Source: Dietzia timorensis (lineage in GTDB: Bacteria; Actinomycetota; Actinomycetes; Mycobacteriales; Mycobacteriaceae). From it: a DNA stretch of 64,000 nucleotides. Positions 36,114 to 45,636 of this stretch are shown here, piece after piece (position 1 is the first letter of the stretch; the number at the start of each line of letters is the position of its first letter). The notes beneath the pieces were generated by a model. That model was not told where the DNA came from. It made no database searches and saw nothing but the letters and a program-made list of their open reading frames with translations. Made by a program: the position numbers and the translations under genes. Location of the stretch: assembly GCF_001659785.1 (NCBI RefSeq), contig NZ_CP015961.1, positions 62,001-126,000 of the forward strand, written 5' to 3'.

Positions 36114-36737
36114 GTGCGGATGGCCGAGCTCGCGAAGAGGTCTGGGCTATCGGTCGCGACGATCAAGTTCTATCTTCGCGAAGGGCTCCTGCCGCCCGGC
36201 CACAGGTCCAACGTCAACCAGGCAGAATACGACGAGGCGCACCTCGAACGCCTGCGGATGATCCGTGCGCTGGCCAAGGTCGCGCGGCTGCCGCTGGCGA
36301 GTATCCGCGAGGTCGTCTCGGTGGTCGAAGGCGGGGGGACTCCCGTCGATGCGATGGCGGCGACGCAGGATGCGCTCGCCGGCGAGGTGGGCCAGGGGCC
36401 GATTAACGCCGAGAGCGAGGGGGCGCTCGACCGGATCGTCGCCGAGCGAGGTTGGCAGTGCGAGAAGACCTCTCCGGCGTACGGGGCCGCCGTGGCCGCG
36501 CTGGCCGAGCTCGAGGCCGAGGGATTCGGCGGGGAAGGCTTGCTCGCCGGCTACGCCGAGGCCGCCGACCTGGTCGGGCACAGCGACCTCGCCGCAGTGG
36601 CGTCCGAGGAGTCCACTGCCGGGCTCGTCCGCGCTATCGTCGTCGGAGGGGCGCTGCGCCGCCCGCTTCTCGACGCCCTCGTCATGCTCGCCCAGCAGCA
36701 TCATGCGCAGGCCGGCCGGGGTCCTGCAGACCGCTGA
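36114..36737 (+). CDS. MerR-family transcriptional regulator
   Basis: A 207-residue MerR-family regulator. The HTH is MRMAELAKRSGLSVATIKFY, then REGLLPPG, and the dimer helix follows (LERLRMIRALAKVARLPLAS). The C-terminal ~120 residues form a helical effector domain without a metal-binding Cys cluster. It is divergent from the DUF1772 gene and faces the tandem dyads. Its 3' end overlaps the convergent permease gene by 56 bases. Confidence 0.9.
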   Translation: MRMAELAKRSGLSVATIKFYLREGLLPPGHRSNVNQAEYDEAHLERLRMIRALAKVARLPLASIREVVSVVEGGGTPVDAMAATQDALAGEVGQGPINAESEGALDRIVAERGWQCEKTSPAYGAAVAALAELEAEGFGGEGLLAGYAEAADLVGHSDLAAVASEESTAGLVRAIVVGGALRRPLLDALVMLAQQHHAQAGRGPADR

Positions 36738-37998
36738 CCTCGTTATCGGTGCCGGTATAGCGGCCGATCCAGCTCATCCCGTGGTAGATCACCAGCGCCG
36801 CGAGCGTGCCGAGGGCTATGCCGGTGAACGCGAAATCGCCCAACTCCCAGTGGAGATCCGCGATGGCAACGACGAGTGCGACGCCCGCCGTCATCTGGTT
36901 CTTGGGGGAGGAGAAGTCGACGCGACCGTCGACCCACATGCGGAAACCGATGATCGCGATGAGTCCATAGAGCACGAAGGTGACGCCGCCGAGGACGCCC
37001 GCGGGGATCGTGTTGATGAGCGCGCCGACCTTTGGCGACAGCGAGAGCAGCACGGCGACGATGCCGGCGACCCAGTATGCAGCCGTGGAGTACACACGCG
37101 TCGCGCTCATCACGCCGATGTTCTCGCCGTAGGTCGTCGTCGGCGAACCGCCGAAGCCCGCCGAAATCGTCGTCGCGAGGCCGTCGGCGAACAGGGTCCT
37201 GCCCACCAGCGGTTTGAGGTCCCGCCCCGTCATCGTGCCAACCGACGTCACATGCCCCACATTTTCGGCGAGAAGTACGACGATGACCGGAAGGAAAATG
37301 GGGATGAGCCCGAGATTGAATTCCGGATGGTGAAATTCGGGAGGTCCCAACCAGGCCGCCTCGTTGAACGGTGTGAAGTCCACTTCGCCGCGAGCGACCG
37401 CCACGAGATAACCGACGACCACGCCGACGAGAATCGAGACGCGGCCGAGAATTCCCTTGAACAAGGCGGTGCACAGTATGACGGCGCAGAGCGTGATCGC
37501 CGCCGTGACCGGGGCTTTCGAGAAATTTTCCTGATAGGCGGTGGGGACGAGGTTGAGTCCGATTAGCGCGACGATCGCGCCCATCACCACCGGCGGCATG
37601 AGCGAGCCGATCCACGCGGTGCCGACCTTCTGCACGAGCAGTCCGAGAAGCGCGAGCAGGACGCCTGTGACAAGGACGCCGCCGAGCGCGGCCTCCATAG
37701 AATCGGCCTGCGTCGACGCCGTGATCGGCGCGATGAACGCGAACGAGGAGCCGAGGTAGCTGGGCATCCGGTTGCGGGTGATGAGCAGGAACAGCATGGT
37801 TCCCAGGCCGCTGAACAGCAGCGTTGTCGACGGCGGGAAGCCGGTGATGACGGGGACGAGGAACGTCGCGCCGAACATCGCGACCACGTGCTGGGCGCCG
37901 ATGCCAACCGTGAGCGGCCATGACAGCCGCTCTTCCGGGGCGACGATGGCGTCCGCGTCGACGGTGCGACCATTCCCGTGCAAAGTCCATCTGAACAC
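36682..37998 (-). CDS. Uracil/xanthine permease (NCS2 family)
   Basis: A 438-residue NCS2 nucleobase:cation symporter with about 12-14 membrane segments. Signatures are GIGAQHVVAMFGATFLVPVI at the first helix, the substrate region VVLLAENVGHVTSVGTMTGR, and GGSPTTTYGENIGVMSATRV. These fit UraA/PyrP-like uracil permeases. GTG 37998 has AAGGAG upstream. It is convergent with merR and overlaps its end, and divergent from the pnt operon. Confidence 0.92.
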   Translation of the reverse strand: MFRWTLHGNGRTVDADAIVAPEERLSWPLTVGIGAQHVVAMFGATFLVPVITGFPPSTTLLFSGLGTMLFLLITRNRMPSYLGSSFAFIAPITASTQADSMEAALGGVLVTGVLLALLGLLVQKVGTAWIGSLMPPVVMGAIVALIGLNLVPTAYQENFSKAPVTAAITLCAVILCTALFKGILGRVSILVGVVVGYLVAVARGEVDFTPFNEAAWLGPPEFHHPEFNLGLIPIFLPVIVVLLAENVGHVTSVGTMTGRDLKPLVGRTLFADGLATTISAGFGGSPTTTYGENIGVMSATRVYSTAAYWVAGIVAVLLSLSPKVGALINTIPAGVLGGVTFVLYGLIAIIGFRMWVDGRVDFSSPKNQMTAGVALVVAIADLHWELGDFAFTGIALGTLAALVIYHGMSWIGRYTGTDNEVSGLQDPGRPAHDAAGRA

Positions 37999-38409
37999 GC
38001 TGCGCGCTCCTTCGTTCCCGGGGCAGGAGTGGATTTTCCTCGATTAACTTAGCCGATTTCCGGGGGCGTCCGGGAATGTTACGTAGATCACGTATTTGCC
38101 GGTCTCTTTCGGAATCTGAGGTCTATCTGTGATACTTCTTCGAACGGTCTATTTAGGGCCGATTTAGCTACAGGGTTCAACCACTAATCCCTAAAACGGG
38201 ATCCGAACCTCGCCCACGAGCCGCGATCCGGCACGCGCGAGGTCTGGCCCAGGAGCGAGATCACGACTCGCCGGGACCCGGATCTCCGGTGTCGCGTGTG
38301 GCGCCGCAGTGGACGAGTTTTCGTCTTCAGCGGCGCCATATGTGCATTACGTGAGACTCCTTCCGATGCCAGTCGGGGAGAGAACATCGTCAAACGTGAA
38401 GGAACAAAC
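37999..38409. other. Divergent promoter region between the permease and pnt operon
   Basis: About 410 bases without a gene. It contains a dyad TACGT-agatc-ACGTA at 38080-38094 and a spaced TTTAGGG/CCCTAAA inverted pair near 38155-38195. Both could be regulator sites, but none was assigned. Confidence 0.45.
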
Positions 38410-39492
38410 ATGAGTGTGGGTGTCGTGCGCGAAACGGCCCCTGGGGAGCGCCGAGTAGCGCTCGTTCCCAAGGTGGTCGCTTCGCTCGTGGGCAAAGACG
38501 TCCCCGTCATCGTCGAAGAAGGCGCCGGTGAGGCCGCGCTGATCCCCGATTCGGCGTACGAAGAGGCCGGGGCGACGATCGGCGATCCGTATGGCGCCGA
38601 CGTGGTCGTCCGCGTCTCCCCGCCGACGGACGAGGAGATCGGCAAGCTGCGTAGGGGCCAGAAGCTCATCGGCTTCCTCGCGCCGCGCAATTCGGACAAC
38701 AAGATCGGCGCGCTCAAAGAAGCCGGGGTCGAGGCCTACGCGGTCGAGGCGATCCCGCGCATTTCCCGCGCGCAGGTCATGGACGCGCTCAGCTCGCAGG
38801 GCAACGTCTCCGGCTACAAGTCCGTGATTCTCGCGGCGACGGAGGCGACGAGATTCTTCCCGATGCTGACGACGGCCGCCGGAACCGTCAAGCCGGCCAC
38901 CGTGCTCGTGCTCGGTGTCGGCGTCGCCGGCCTGCAGGCGCTCGCCACGGCCAAGCGCCTCGGCGCCCGGACCACGGGCTACGACGTGCGCCCCGAGGTC
39001 GCCGAACAGGTGCGCTCGGTCGGCGCGCAGTGGCTCGACCTCGGCATCGATGCCGCCGGCGAGGGCGGCTACGCCCGCGAGCTGACGGACGAGGAAAAAG
39101 ACCAGCAGCAGAAGGCGCTGGAGGAGGCGATCAAGGGCTTCGACGTGGTCATCACGACCGCGCTCGTCCCCGGCCGTCCCGCTCCGCGCCTGGTCACGGC
39201 CGCCGCAGTGGAGGGCATGAAGCCGGGCAGCGTCATCGTGGACCTCGCCGGCGAGACCGGCGGCAACTGCGAACTCACCGAGCCCGGGAAGACTGTCGTC
39301 ACCCACGATGTGACGATCGCGTCCCCGCTCAACCTGCCCGCTTCCATGCCCGAACATGCCAGCGAGCTGTATTCGAAGAACTTGTTGGCGCTGCTCGAGC
39401 TCATGCGCAACGAGGACGGCGCCTTTGCCCCCGACTTCGATGACGAAGTCATCGCCGGGGCATGCGTTACCCGTGAGGAGGGAACGAACTAA
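38410..39492 (+). CDS. pntAA: NAD(P) transhydrogenase subunit alpha part 1 (PntAA)
   Basis: A 360-residue NAD(H)-binding domain I of the proton-translocating transhydrogenase. It begins MSVGVVRETAPGERRVALVP and has the dinucleotide fold VLVLGVGVAGLQALATAKRL, with the NAD-site loop ITTALVPGRPAPRLVT. With PntAB and PntB it moves hydride between NADH and NADP+ coupled to proton entry. ATG 38410 has GAAGGA upstream. The stop overlaps the next ATG (TAATG). Confidence 0.96.
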   Translation: MSVGVVRETAPGERRVALVPKVVASLVGKDVPVIVEEGAGEAALIPDSAYEEAGATIGDPYGADVVVRVSPPTDEEIGKLRRGQKLIGFLAPRNSDNKIGALKEAGVEAYAVEAIPRISRAQVMDALSSQGNVSGYKSVILAATEATRFFPMLTTAAGTVKPATVLVLGVGVAGLQALATAKRLGARTTGYDVRPEVAEQVRSVGAQWLDLGIDAAGEGGYARELTDEEKDQQQKALEEAIKGFDVVITTALVPGRPAPRLVTAAAVEGMKPGSVIVDLAGETGGNCELTEPGKTVVTHDVTIASPLNLPASMPEHASELYSKNLLALLELMRNEDGAFAPDFDDEVIAGACVTREEGTN

Positions 39493-39821
39493 TGGTTACC
39501 GGTATGTACACAGGCCTCATGGCCAATATCGCGATTCTGGTGCTCGCCGGATTCGTCGGTTTCGCGGTGATCTCCAAGGTCCCGAACACCCTGCACACCC
39601 CGCTCATGTCGGGCACGAATGCCATCCACGGCATCGTCGTGCTCGGCGCGATCGCCGTGCTCGGCAGTCTCCCTGCGGATGCGGGCTGGGGCGTGTACAC
39701 GATCGCGTTCATCGCGCTCGTGTTCGGCACGCTCAATGTCGTCGGCGGCTTCCTCGTCACCGACCGCATGCTCGGCATGTTCAAGTCCCGCCCGGAGCCG
39801 AAGGAAAAGGGTGACGCGTGA
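39492..39821 (+). CDS. pntAB: NAD(P) transhydrogenase subunit alpha part 2 (PntAB)
   Basis: A 109-residue membrane subunit with three to four helices (IAILVLAGFVGFAVISKVPN, AIHGIVVLGAIAVLGSL, IAFIALVFGTLNVVGGFLV). TPLMSGTNAIHG and VVGGFLVTDRML are conserved in PntAB. It forms part of the proton channel (domain II). Overlaps pntAA by one base and pntB by four, so the three are translated together. Confidence 0.95.
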   Translation: MVTGMYTGLMANIAILVLAGFVGFAVISKVPNTLHTPLMSGTNAIHGIVVLGAIAVLGSLPADAGWGVYTIAFIALVFGTLNVVGGFLVTDRMLGMFKSRPEPKEKGDA

Positions 39822-41353
39822 ACACTGAAATCTTCAACGTCTTCGTCACCTCCTCGCAGACGCCCCCGTCCGCGTGGAACTACGTGGTCTCGGCCCTGTA
39901 CATCGTCGCGTTCGGCATGTTCATCTACGGCCTCATGGGCCTGACCGGGCCGAAAACCGCCGTCCGTGGCAACTGGATCGCCGGCATCGGCATGGTTCTC
40001 GCGATCGCCGCGACGATCCTCAACGTCCCCGTCCGCAACGGACAACTCGGCGGTCCCGAGGGCTCGGGAGTGTCGACGCCGACCATCAACTGGGTGCTCA
40101 TCGCCGTCGGCCTCCTCGTCGGTGTCGTGCTCGGAATCCCGCCGGCGCGCCGCACGAAGATGACGGCCATGCCGCAGCTCGTCGCGCTGTTCAACGGCGT
40201 GGGCGGCGGCACGGTCGCACTTATCGCATGGGCCGAGTTCATCGAGACCGACGGCTTCCAGCACTTCCGCGACACCCCGGCCGGTCCGGTCGTCGCCGGT
40301 TCGCTCATCGCCGCGATCATCGGTTCGATCTCGTTCTGGGGTTCGCTCGTCGCGTTCGCCAAGCTGCAGGAGCTGCTCAACAAGAACCTCGAGCGCAACC
40401 TCGTCAAGGCCGCCAAGGCCTTCCAGCTCGCGAACATCGTGCTGCTACTCGTGAGCATCGCCATCGCCATCTACCTCGCGATCAACGCCGCGAACGGTGG
40501 CGGCGCGAACACCTGGTGGATCGTCGGTCTGCTCGTTGCGGCCGGCATCATGGGCCTGTTCGTCGTGTTCCCCATTGGTGGCGCGGACATGCCCGTCGTC
40601 ATCTCGCTACTCAACGCGCTGACCGGTCTCTCGGCCGCCGCGGCCGGTATCGCGCTGAACAACACCGCGATGATCGTCGCCGGCATGATCGTCGGCGCGT
40701 CCGGCTCGATCCTCACCAACCTCATGGCCAAGGCCATGAACCGGTCGATCCCGGCCATCGTGTTCGGTGCATTCGGCGGGGGCGACGACGGCGCCGGACC
40801 AGCCGGAGGCGCCGAGGGCGGCACGGTCAAGTCGACCTCCGCCTCGGACGCCGCGATCCAGATGGCCTACGCCAACCAGGTCATCGTCGTCCCGGGTTAC
40901 GGCCTCGCCGTCGCCCAGGCGCAGCACGCCGTCAAGGAGATGGCCGGTCTGCTCGAGGACAAGGGCGTAGAGGTCAAGTACGCGATCCACCCGGTCGCCG
41001 GACGCATGCCGGGCCACATGAACGTGCTCCTCGCCGAGGCCGACGTGCCGTACGACGCGATGAAAGAAATGGATGACATCAACGGTGAGTTCAACCGCAC
41101 CGATGTCGCCATCGTCATCGGCGCCAACGACGTCACCAACCCGGCCGCGCGCAACGATCCGAGCTCGCCGATCCATGGCATGCCGATCCTCAACGTGGAC
41201 GAGGCCCGCTCGACCATCGTGCTCAAGCGAAGCATGTCCTCCGGTTACGCCGGCATCGAGAATCCGCTGTTCTTCGCGGATGCGACCTCGATGCTCTTCG
41301 GCGACGCCAAGGGCTCGGTCGACTCGATCGTCGAGGAGCTCAAAGCGCTGTAG
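39818..41353 (+). CDS. pntB: NAD(P) transhydrogenase subunit beta (PntB)
   Basis: A 511-residue beta subunit. The first ~320 residues are membrane helices of domain II. After a Gly/Ala/Asp linker (GGGDDGAGPAGGAEGG) the soluble NADP(H)-binding domain III follows, with VIVVPGYGLAVAQAQHAVKE, GRMPGHMNVLLAEADVPYD and VIGANDVTNPAARNDPSSPI, all invariant in PntB. GTG 39818. An intrinsic terminator follows 26 bases downstream, so the operon ends here. Confidence 0.96.
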   Translation: MNTEIFNVFVTSSQTPPSAWNYVVSALYIVAFGMFIYGLMGLTGPKTAVRGNWIAGIGMVLAIAATILNVPVRNGQLGGPEGSGVSTPTINWVLIAVGLLVGVVLGIPPARRTKMTAMPQLVALFNGVGGGTVALIAWAEFIETDGFQHFRDTPAGPVVAGSLIAAIIGSISFWGSLVAFAKLQELLNKNLERNLVKAAKAFQLANIVLLLVSIAIAIYLAINAANGGGANTWWIVGLLVAAGIMGLFVVFPIGGADMPVVISLLNALTGLSAAAAGIALNNTAMIVAGMIVGASGSILTNLMAKAMNRSIPAIVFGAFGGGDDGAGPAGGAEGGTVKSTSASDAAIQMAYANQVIVVPGYGLAVAQAQHAVKEMAGLLEDKGVEVKYAIHPVAGRMPGHMNVLLAEADVPYDAMKEMDDINGEFNRTDVAIVIGANDVTNPAARNDPSSPIHGMPILNVDEARSTIVLKRSMSSGYAGIENPLFFADATSMLFGDAKGSVDSIVEELKAL

Positions 41354-41379
41354 GCTCGCCTGCCGCCCCGTTCCTCACC

Positions 41380-41427
41380 GCTACCGCCGTTCGCGCCCGA
41401 TAAGGGCGAGGACGGCGGTAGCTTTTT
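41380..41427 (+). terminator. Intrinsic terminator of the pnt operon
   Basis: GCTACCGCCGT and ACGGCGGTAGC form an outer stem, with an inner GCGCCC/GGGCG stem and GATAA-type loop, followed by TTTTT. Confidence 0.9.
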
Positions 41428-41465
41428 GCGCACGGGGTGGCGGAGGGCGGGCCTAGAATTGTCAC

Positions 41466-42728
41466 ATGCCAGGCACGCGCTCGGATCGAGAACCACCACA
41501 GGATGACGTCGCGCGGCTGCGCCCGCGCAAGGGGGACCTGCCGTATCCGATCGTCGTGGCCGCGTGGTGGAGCCTTTGCCTCATTCTCATCGCCGGCGGG
41601 GCGTGGGTGCTGGCGAAGGTCGCGGGGAGCGTGCCGGTCGTCCTCATCCCGATCGCCGTCGCGGTGTTGCTCGCGGCGCTGCTTTCGCCCGTCGCCGGTG
41701 TTCTCGAAATGCGCGCGCGGTTTCCCCGGTTGGCAGCCGCTCTGGCGACGGTGCTCGCGCTCATCGCCGTTATCGTCGGTGGAATCTCGCTCGCCGCACA
41801 GCAGGTAGTTTCCGACCTGCCACAGTTGCAGAGCAAGGCGATGGCGGGCATCGACCAGATCGTCGACTGGCTCTCCAACGGGCCGCTACACCTTGACGAA
41901 ACTCGCATGAATACCGTCGTGGACAAGATCAAATCGTCCACTTCGGAACATTCGAACGAGCTCGCCACCGGCGCATTTCATGCCGGCGGGCAGCTTGTCG
42001 ATGTCGTCGCGGGGCTGGTCATCACACTTCTCGCGCTGTTCTTCTTCCTCTACGAGGGACGCAAGATCTGGACGTTCTTCGTTCGCCTACTGCCCGCCGC
42101 GGCGAGCAACAAGGTCGACGCCGCCGCTCGGCGCGGCTGGGTGAGCCTCGGCGCGTTCACTCACACCCAGGCTCTCGTCGCGCTCATCAACGCCGTGTGC
42201 GTCGGCGTCGGCGCGGCGATCCTGGGTCTTCCGTTCGTTCTGCCCATCGCGATCATCGTCTTCCTCGCCTCCTTCGTTCCGATCGTCGGTGCGATCGTCT
42301 CCGGCATCCTGCCTGCACTCATCGCGCTCGTCGACAACGGCCTCTGGCACGCGGTGATCATGGTGGCGATCATCGTCGTCGTCCACTTCGTCGAGTCGCA
42401 TGTGCTCCAGCCGTTCCTCATGGGTCATGCTGTCGCGCTGCATCCTCTTGCGGTTATCGTCATCGTCGCTTCCGGCACCTACCTGTTCGGCGTTGCCGGG
42501 GCGCTCTTCGCCGTTCCCGTCGCCGCCGCGCTCAACGCGTCGCTCCGCTATCTACTCGGCCACGACATGTTCCCGCAGCTCGCAGGTGACCGGCCGATCG
42601 ACGAACCTCCGTCCGGCGATTCCGGCGATTCCGGCGATTCCGGCGATTCCGTCGCCGGCGATGCCGTGTCGCCCGGGACTGTTTCCCACACCGAGGAGCA
42701 CGACGCGGCAACGCCACGCTCTGAATAG
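41466..42728 (+). CDS. AI-2E family (PerM-like) permease
   Basis: A 420-residue membrane protein of the AI-2E transporter family. About eight helices are visible, including VAAWWSLCLILIAGGAWVLA at the start and PLAVIVIVASGTYLFGVAGA near the end. The family motifs FLASFVPIVGAIVSGILPA and VVHFVESHVLQPFLMG are present. Some members export autoinducers or act as Na+/H+ antiporters. The C-terminus is a hydrophilic tail with four Gly-Asp-Ser repeats. The gene follows the pnt terminator and has its own promoter region. Confidence 0.88.
   Translation: MPGTRSDREPPQDDVARLRPRKGDLPYPIVVAAWWSLCLILIAGGAWVLAKVAGSVPVVLIPIAVAVLLAALLSPVAGVLEMRARFPRLAAALATVLALIAVIVGGISLAAQQVVSDLPQLQSKAMAGIDQIVDWLSNGPLHLDETRMNTVVDKIKSSTSEHSNELATGAFHAGGQLVDVVAGLVITLLALFFFLYEGRKIWTFFVRLLPAAASNKVDAAARRGWVSLGAFTHTQALVALINAVCVGVGAAILGLPFVLPIAIIVFLASFVPIVGAIVSGILPALIALVDNGLWHAVIMVAIIVVVHFVESHVLQPFLMGHAVALHPLAVIVIVASGTYLFGVAGALFAVPVAAALNASLRYLLGHDMFPQLAGDRPIDEPPSGDSGDSGDSGDSVAGDAVSPGTVSHTEEHDAATPRSE
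42612..42650. repeat. Four tandem 9-base coding repeats
   Basis: The unit TCCGGCGAT is repeated four times in frame and encodes (Gly-Asp-Ser)4 in the tail of the AI-2E permease. Copy-number changes would stay in frame. Confidence 0.9.
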
Positions 42729-42830
42729 CCCCCGGTGAGCGGCTTCGGGAAATTCTCGACAAAGCCGCGCGAGCATCGTGCTCGGCTCGTACTCTCGGCG
42801 GGGACACCCACCCGAGAGAGGCGGTCTGAA

Positions 42831-44204
42831 ATGCCGGCAGCCGACGCGGCGATCGATGCACTTCGCGAACGCATCCCGTCCTCGCCGATCCTCACCGACC
42901 CCGACGTCACCGAGGGGTATCGAAGAGATTTCGCGAAGGATCCGGACGCGGGCCGGCCGCTCGCGGTCGTGCGCGCGACCAGCACCGCGGACGTGCAGGA
43001 AGTAATGTGCTGGGCGAGTGAGAACGCGATCGCGGTGATCCCGCGGGGAGCCGGCAGCGGACTGTCCGGCGGCGCGACAGCCGTAACCGGCGGCATCGTG
43101 CTCACCACGGAACTGATGCAAGACATCGAGGTCGACCCCGTCACCCGCACCGCCGTGGTCCAGCCGGGCCTCCTCAACGCCGAGGTGAAGAAGGCAGTCG
43201 CAGAACACGGCCTCTGGTATCCGCCGGATCCGTCGTCATTCGAGATCTGCTCGATCGGCGGCAACGCGGCGACCAACGCCGGCGGGCTGTGCTGCGTCAA
43301 ATATGGTGTGACGACGGACTACATCCTCGGCATGGAGGTCGTACTCGCCGACGGCAAGGCAGTCCGGCTCGGAGGCCCGAGGCTCAAGGACTCCGCGGGT
43401 TTCTCGCTGACGAAGTTATTCGTCGGGAGTGAGGGCACTCTCGGGATCATCACCGAGGTCATCATCCGGCTCATCCCGAAGCAGGCGCCCGCAAGCACCG
43501 TCGTCGGCACGTTCCCCACGGTCGCCGATTCGACGCAAGCGATCCTCGACATCACTAGAGTCATGCGCCCGGCAATGCTCGAGTTCATGGACCGCGCGTC
43601 GATCCGCGCGGTTGAGGACGTCAAAAGGATGGGGCTCGACGTGGACGCGCACGGCATGCTCATCGCCCAGTCCGATTCGCCGGGCGCCGACTGCTCTAGA
43701 GAAGTCGAGTTCATGGCCGAGGCGTTCCGGAACAACAACGCCGCCGACGTCTTCACCACCGACGACCCCGAGGAGGGCGAGGCGTTTGCGGCGGCGCGGC
43801 GCTTCGCGATTCCCGCCGTCGAGCGGAAGGGAACGCTGCTGTTGGAGGACGTCGGGGTGCCCTTGCCCGCCCTTCCGCAGCTGATCGAGCGCATCGAGGA
43901 GATCGCCGCCGAGCGCGATGTGCTCATCGCCGTCATCGCCCATGCCGGTGATGGGAACACGCATCCGCTGATCGTCCACGACCCGAACGATGCGGAGGAG
44001 ACGGCGCGCGCGAATCTCGCTTTCGGCGAGATCATGGACTTTGCGATCTCGCTCGGCGGGACCATCACCGGGGAGCACGGCGTGGGCAGGCTCAAGAAGA
44101 ATTGGTTGCCGAGCCAGGTGGGCGAGGACGTCATGGATCTGACGCGGCGCATCAAATCCGCGCTTGACCCACAGAATCTACTCAATCCCGGCGCGATGTT
44201 CTGA
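42831..44204 (+). CDS. FAD-linked oxidase, glycolate oxidase GlcD-like
   Basis: A 457-residue flavoprotein of the vanillyl-alcohol oxidase fold. FAD-binding blocks are VIPRGAGSGLSGGATAV, SIGGNAATNAGGLCCVKYGV and LFVGSEGTLGIITEVI. The C-terminal cap ends HAGDGNTHPLIVHD and GTITGEHGVGRLKKNW, as in GlcD and D-lactate dehydrogenases. It would oxidise a 2-hydroxy acid. No GlcE/F neighbours are present, so it may be a stand-alone D-lactate or hydroxyglutarate-type enzyme. ATG 42831, with GAGAGAGG about 10 bases upstream. Confidence 0.9.
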   Translation: MPAADAAIDALRERIPSSPILTDPDVTEGYRRDFAKDPDAGRPLAVVRATSTADVQEVMCWASENAIAVIPRGAGSGLSGGATAVTGGIVLTTELMQDIEVDPVTRTAVVQPGLLNAEVKKAVAEHGLWYPPDPSSFEICSIGGNAATNAGGLCCVKYGVTTDYILGMEVVLADGKAVRLGGPRLKDSAGFSLTKLFVGSEGTLGIITEVIIRLIPKQAPASTVVGTFPTVADSTQAILDITRVMRPAMLEFMDRASIRAVEDVKRMGLDVDAHGMLIAQSDSPGADCSREVEFMAEAFRNNNAADVFTTDDPEEGEAFAAARRFAIPAVERKGTLLLEDVGVPLPALPQLIERIEEIAAERDVLIAVIAHAGDGNTHPLIVHDPNDAEETARANLAFGEIMDFAISLGGTITGEHGVGRLKKNWLPSQVGEDVMDLTRRIKSALDPQNLLNPGAMF

Positions 44205-44727
44205 GGCCAAAGAACGCTCGGCACACGGCGGCAATGGCCGTCGCTGCCATGAGCCCGGCGGTGAGGAAGAGGATCGAGATCAAGACACCGACGCCTGCCT
44301 GCGACGGCTCTTTCATCGACGCGACGTCGACGTTCATGGCGAGCGCGAAGCCGGCCGAGGTGCCGAGCGCCGACGCCAACGAGCCGGCGAACAACCGGCG
44401 TCCCAGAAGGCTGACGCCGCACGCCACCACCACCAGGGTGATCCCGCATGCGGCGATCTGCCACGAGGGGAACGTATTGGGTGCCGGGAGTCCTGGTCCA
44501 ACAGCACGCCCGTCCTTGCCGGCGGCGGTCCACGAGAGCCACGCCGCGCATGAGAGGAATCCCAAAGGCAGTGCGATTAGGGCGACCTGCCACTCCGTGC
44601 GTCGTCCCGCGAACTTCGGCGAGCTTTCTAGGCTGGCGACAAGTTTCACCAGTATCGACCACAGCGCCACCGGTATCCCGATGAGCAATACCGAGGTGAG
44701 AAGAAAGCTGCCGATGTTCATTTCCAC
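44182..44727 (-). CDS. Hypothetical four-helix membrane protein
   Basis: A 181-residue membrane protein with hydrophobic stretches at the N-terminus (FLLTSVLLIGIPVALWSILV), WQVALIALPLGFLSCAAWL, IAACGITLVVVACGVSLL and GVGVLISILFLTAGLMAATA. No domain is recognised. It converges with the flavoprotein and overlaps its end by 23 bases. An internal ATG at 44721 would shorten it by two residues. The function is unknown. Confidence 0.65.
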   Translation of the reverse strand: MEMNIGSFLLTSVLLIGIPVALWSILVKLVASLESSPKFAGRRTEWQVALIALPLGFLSCAAWLSWTAAGKDGRAVGPGLPAPNTFPSWQIAACGITLVVVACGVSLLGRRLFAGSLASALGTSAGFALAMNVDVASMKEPSQAGVGVLISILFLTAGLMAATAIAAVCRAFFGLRTSRRD

Positions 44728-44746
44728 ATCGTTGCATAGATGACGT

Positions 44747-45397
44747 TTAGTCCAGGGCCTGCTGCCAGAAATCGGCTTCGAGGACGGTGGCCTTGCGGAA
44801 GATCTCGGACAGCTCGGCTCGACGCTTATCGGAGAGATGCCCGCCGGCGAGGGAATCGATGCGCTCGATGGCGAGCTGCGCGCCCTGCTGGAAGTCCTCG
44901 CCCGCGTACTCGGTGATCCACTCGACGTAAGGATGATCCGGCGCGGGGGAGAAGCGGGCGGCTAGGTCGGCGCCGATTTCCGCGTAGCCGATGGTGCACG
45001 GGGCGAGGGCGACCTCGAGATCGAGGAGATCGCCGGCCATGCCGCAGTCGAGAACGTAGCGGGTGTAGGCGACCGTGCCCATCTTCTCCGGCGTCGACTC
45101 CAGGGTCGCGCGGTCGATGCCCCAGCGCTCGGTGAGGCCGATGTGGAGCTCGGTCTCCTTGAGGATGAGGGCGAGGCCGTCCGCGGAAAGCTTGATCTCG
45201 TCGAGCGAGCGGCTCTTGTACGCCGACAGCGCGTACGCGCGGGCGAACTGGATGAGGAACAGGTAGTCCTGGACGAGATAGTCCTGGAAGCTGGGCAACG
45301 CGAGAGCGCCCTGGCCGAGCTGCTCGACGAAGTCGTGGTGGACGTAGTCGTCCCATTCTGTAGCGCTTGCGGACTTGAGTTCTGTGAACAGCGTCAT
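44747..45397 (-). CDS. tenA: Thiaminase II / TenA-family aminopyrimidine aminohydrolase
   Basis: A 216-residue helical TenA-type enzyme, which salvages base-degraded thiamine by releasing HMP from aminopyrimidine. The nucleophile Cys is in ALAPCTIGYAEIG, aromatic and acid site residues appear in YLVQDYLFLIQFARAYA, and the catalytic Glu in TVLEADFWQQAL. No TPP riboswitch was found in the ~150 bases upstream. Start ATG 45397 with AGAAAGG nearby. Confidence 0.92.
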   Translation of the reverse strand: MTLFTELKSASATEWDDYVHHDFVEQLGQGALALPSFQDYLVQDYLFLIQFARAYALSAYKSRSLDEIKLSADGLALILKETELHIGLTERWGIDRATLESTPEKMGTVAYTRYVLDCGMAGDLLDLEVALAPCTIGYAEIGADLAARFSPAPDHPYVEWITEYAGEDFQQGAQLAIERIDSLAGGHLSDKRRAELSEIFRKATVLEADFWQQALD

Positions 45398-45547
45398 CGA
45401 CGACCTTTCTCGAGGCGACGTGGCTCGGGCGCGGCCTGCCCGCGCTAGCTCCGTTGTGCGATGCTACGTCCCGAGCGCCGCACATTTCGGTCTACCGCGC
45501 CGGGGCGCGACACGAGGCGACATCGGTCTCCGACGTCATAAATGCAA

Positions 45548-45584
45548 TTCTGCGGCCCCACCCGCGAAAGGTGGGGCCGCAGAA
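45548..45584 (-). terminator. Terminator of peptide gene 1
   Basis: A perfect 15-bp stem TTCTGCGGCCCCACC / GGTGGGGCCGCAGAA with a 7-base loop lies 53 bases beyond the peptide stop. On the minus strand it is followed by a T-rich stretch. Confidence 0.85.
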
Positions 45585-45636
45585 GTTCCGTGAGCGGTCG
45601 AACGGAGAGTCCGCCGACCGGCTCAGGGCTGTCTGA

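Noticed and set aside
42600-42660. CRISPR-like short repeats
   Set aside because: The 9-base units are directly adjacent, without spacers, and are in frame in a coding region.
45398-45550. TPP riboswitch upstream of tenA
   Set aside because: The conserved CUGAGA and ACCUGAUCUGG elements are absent on the relevant strand.
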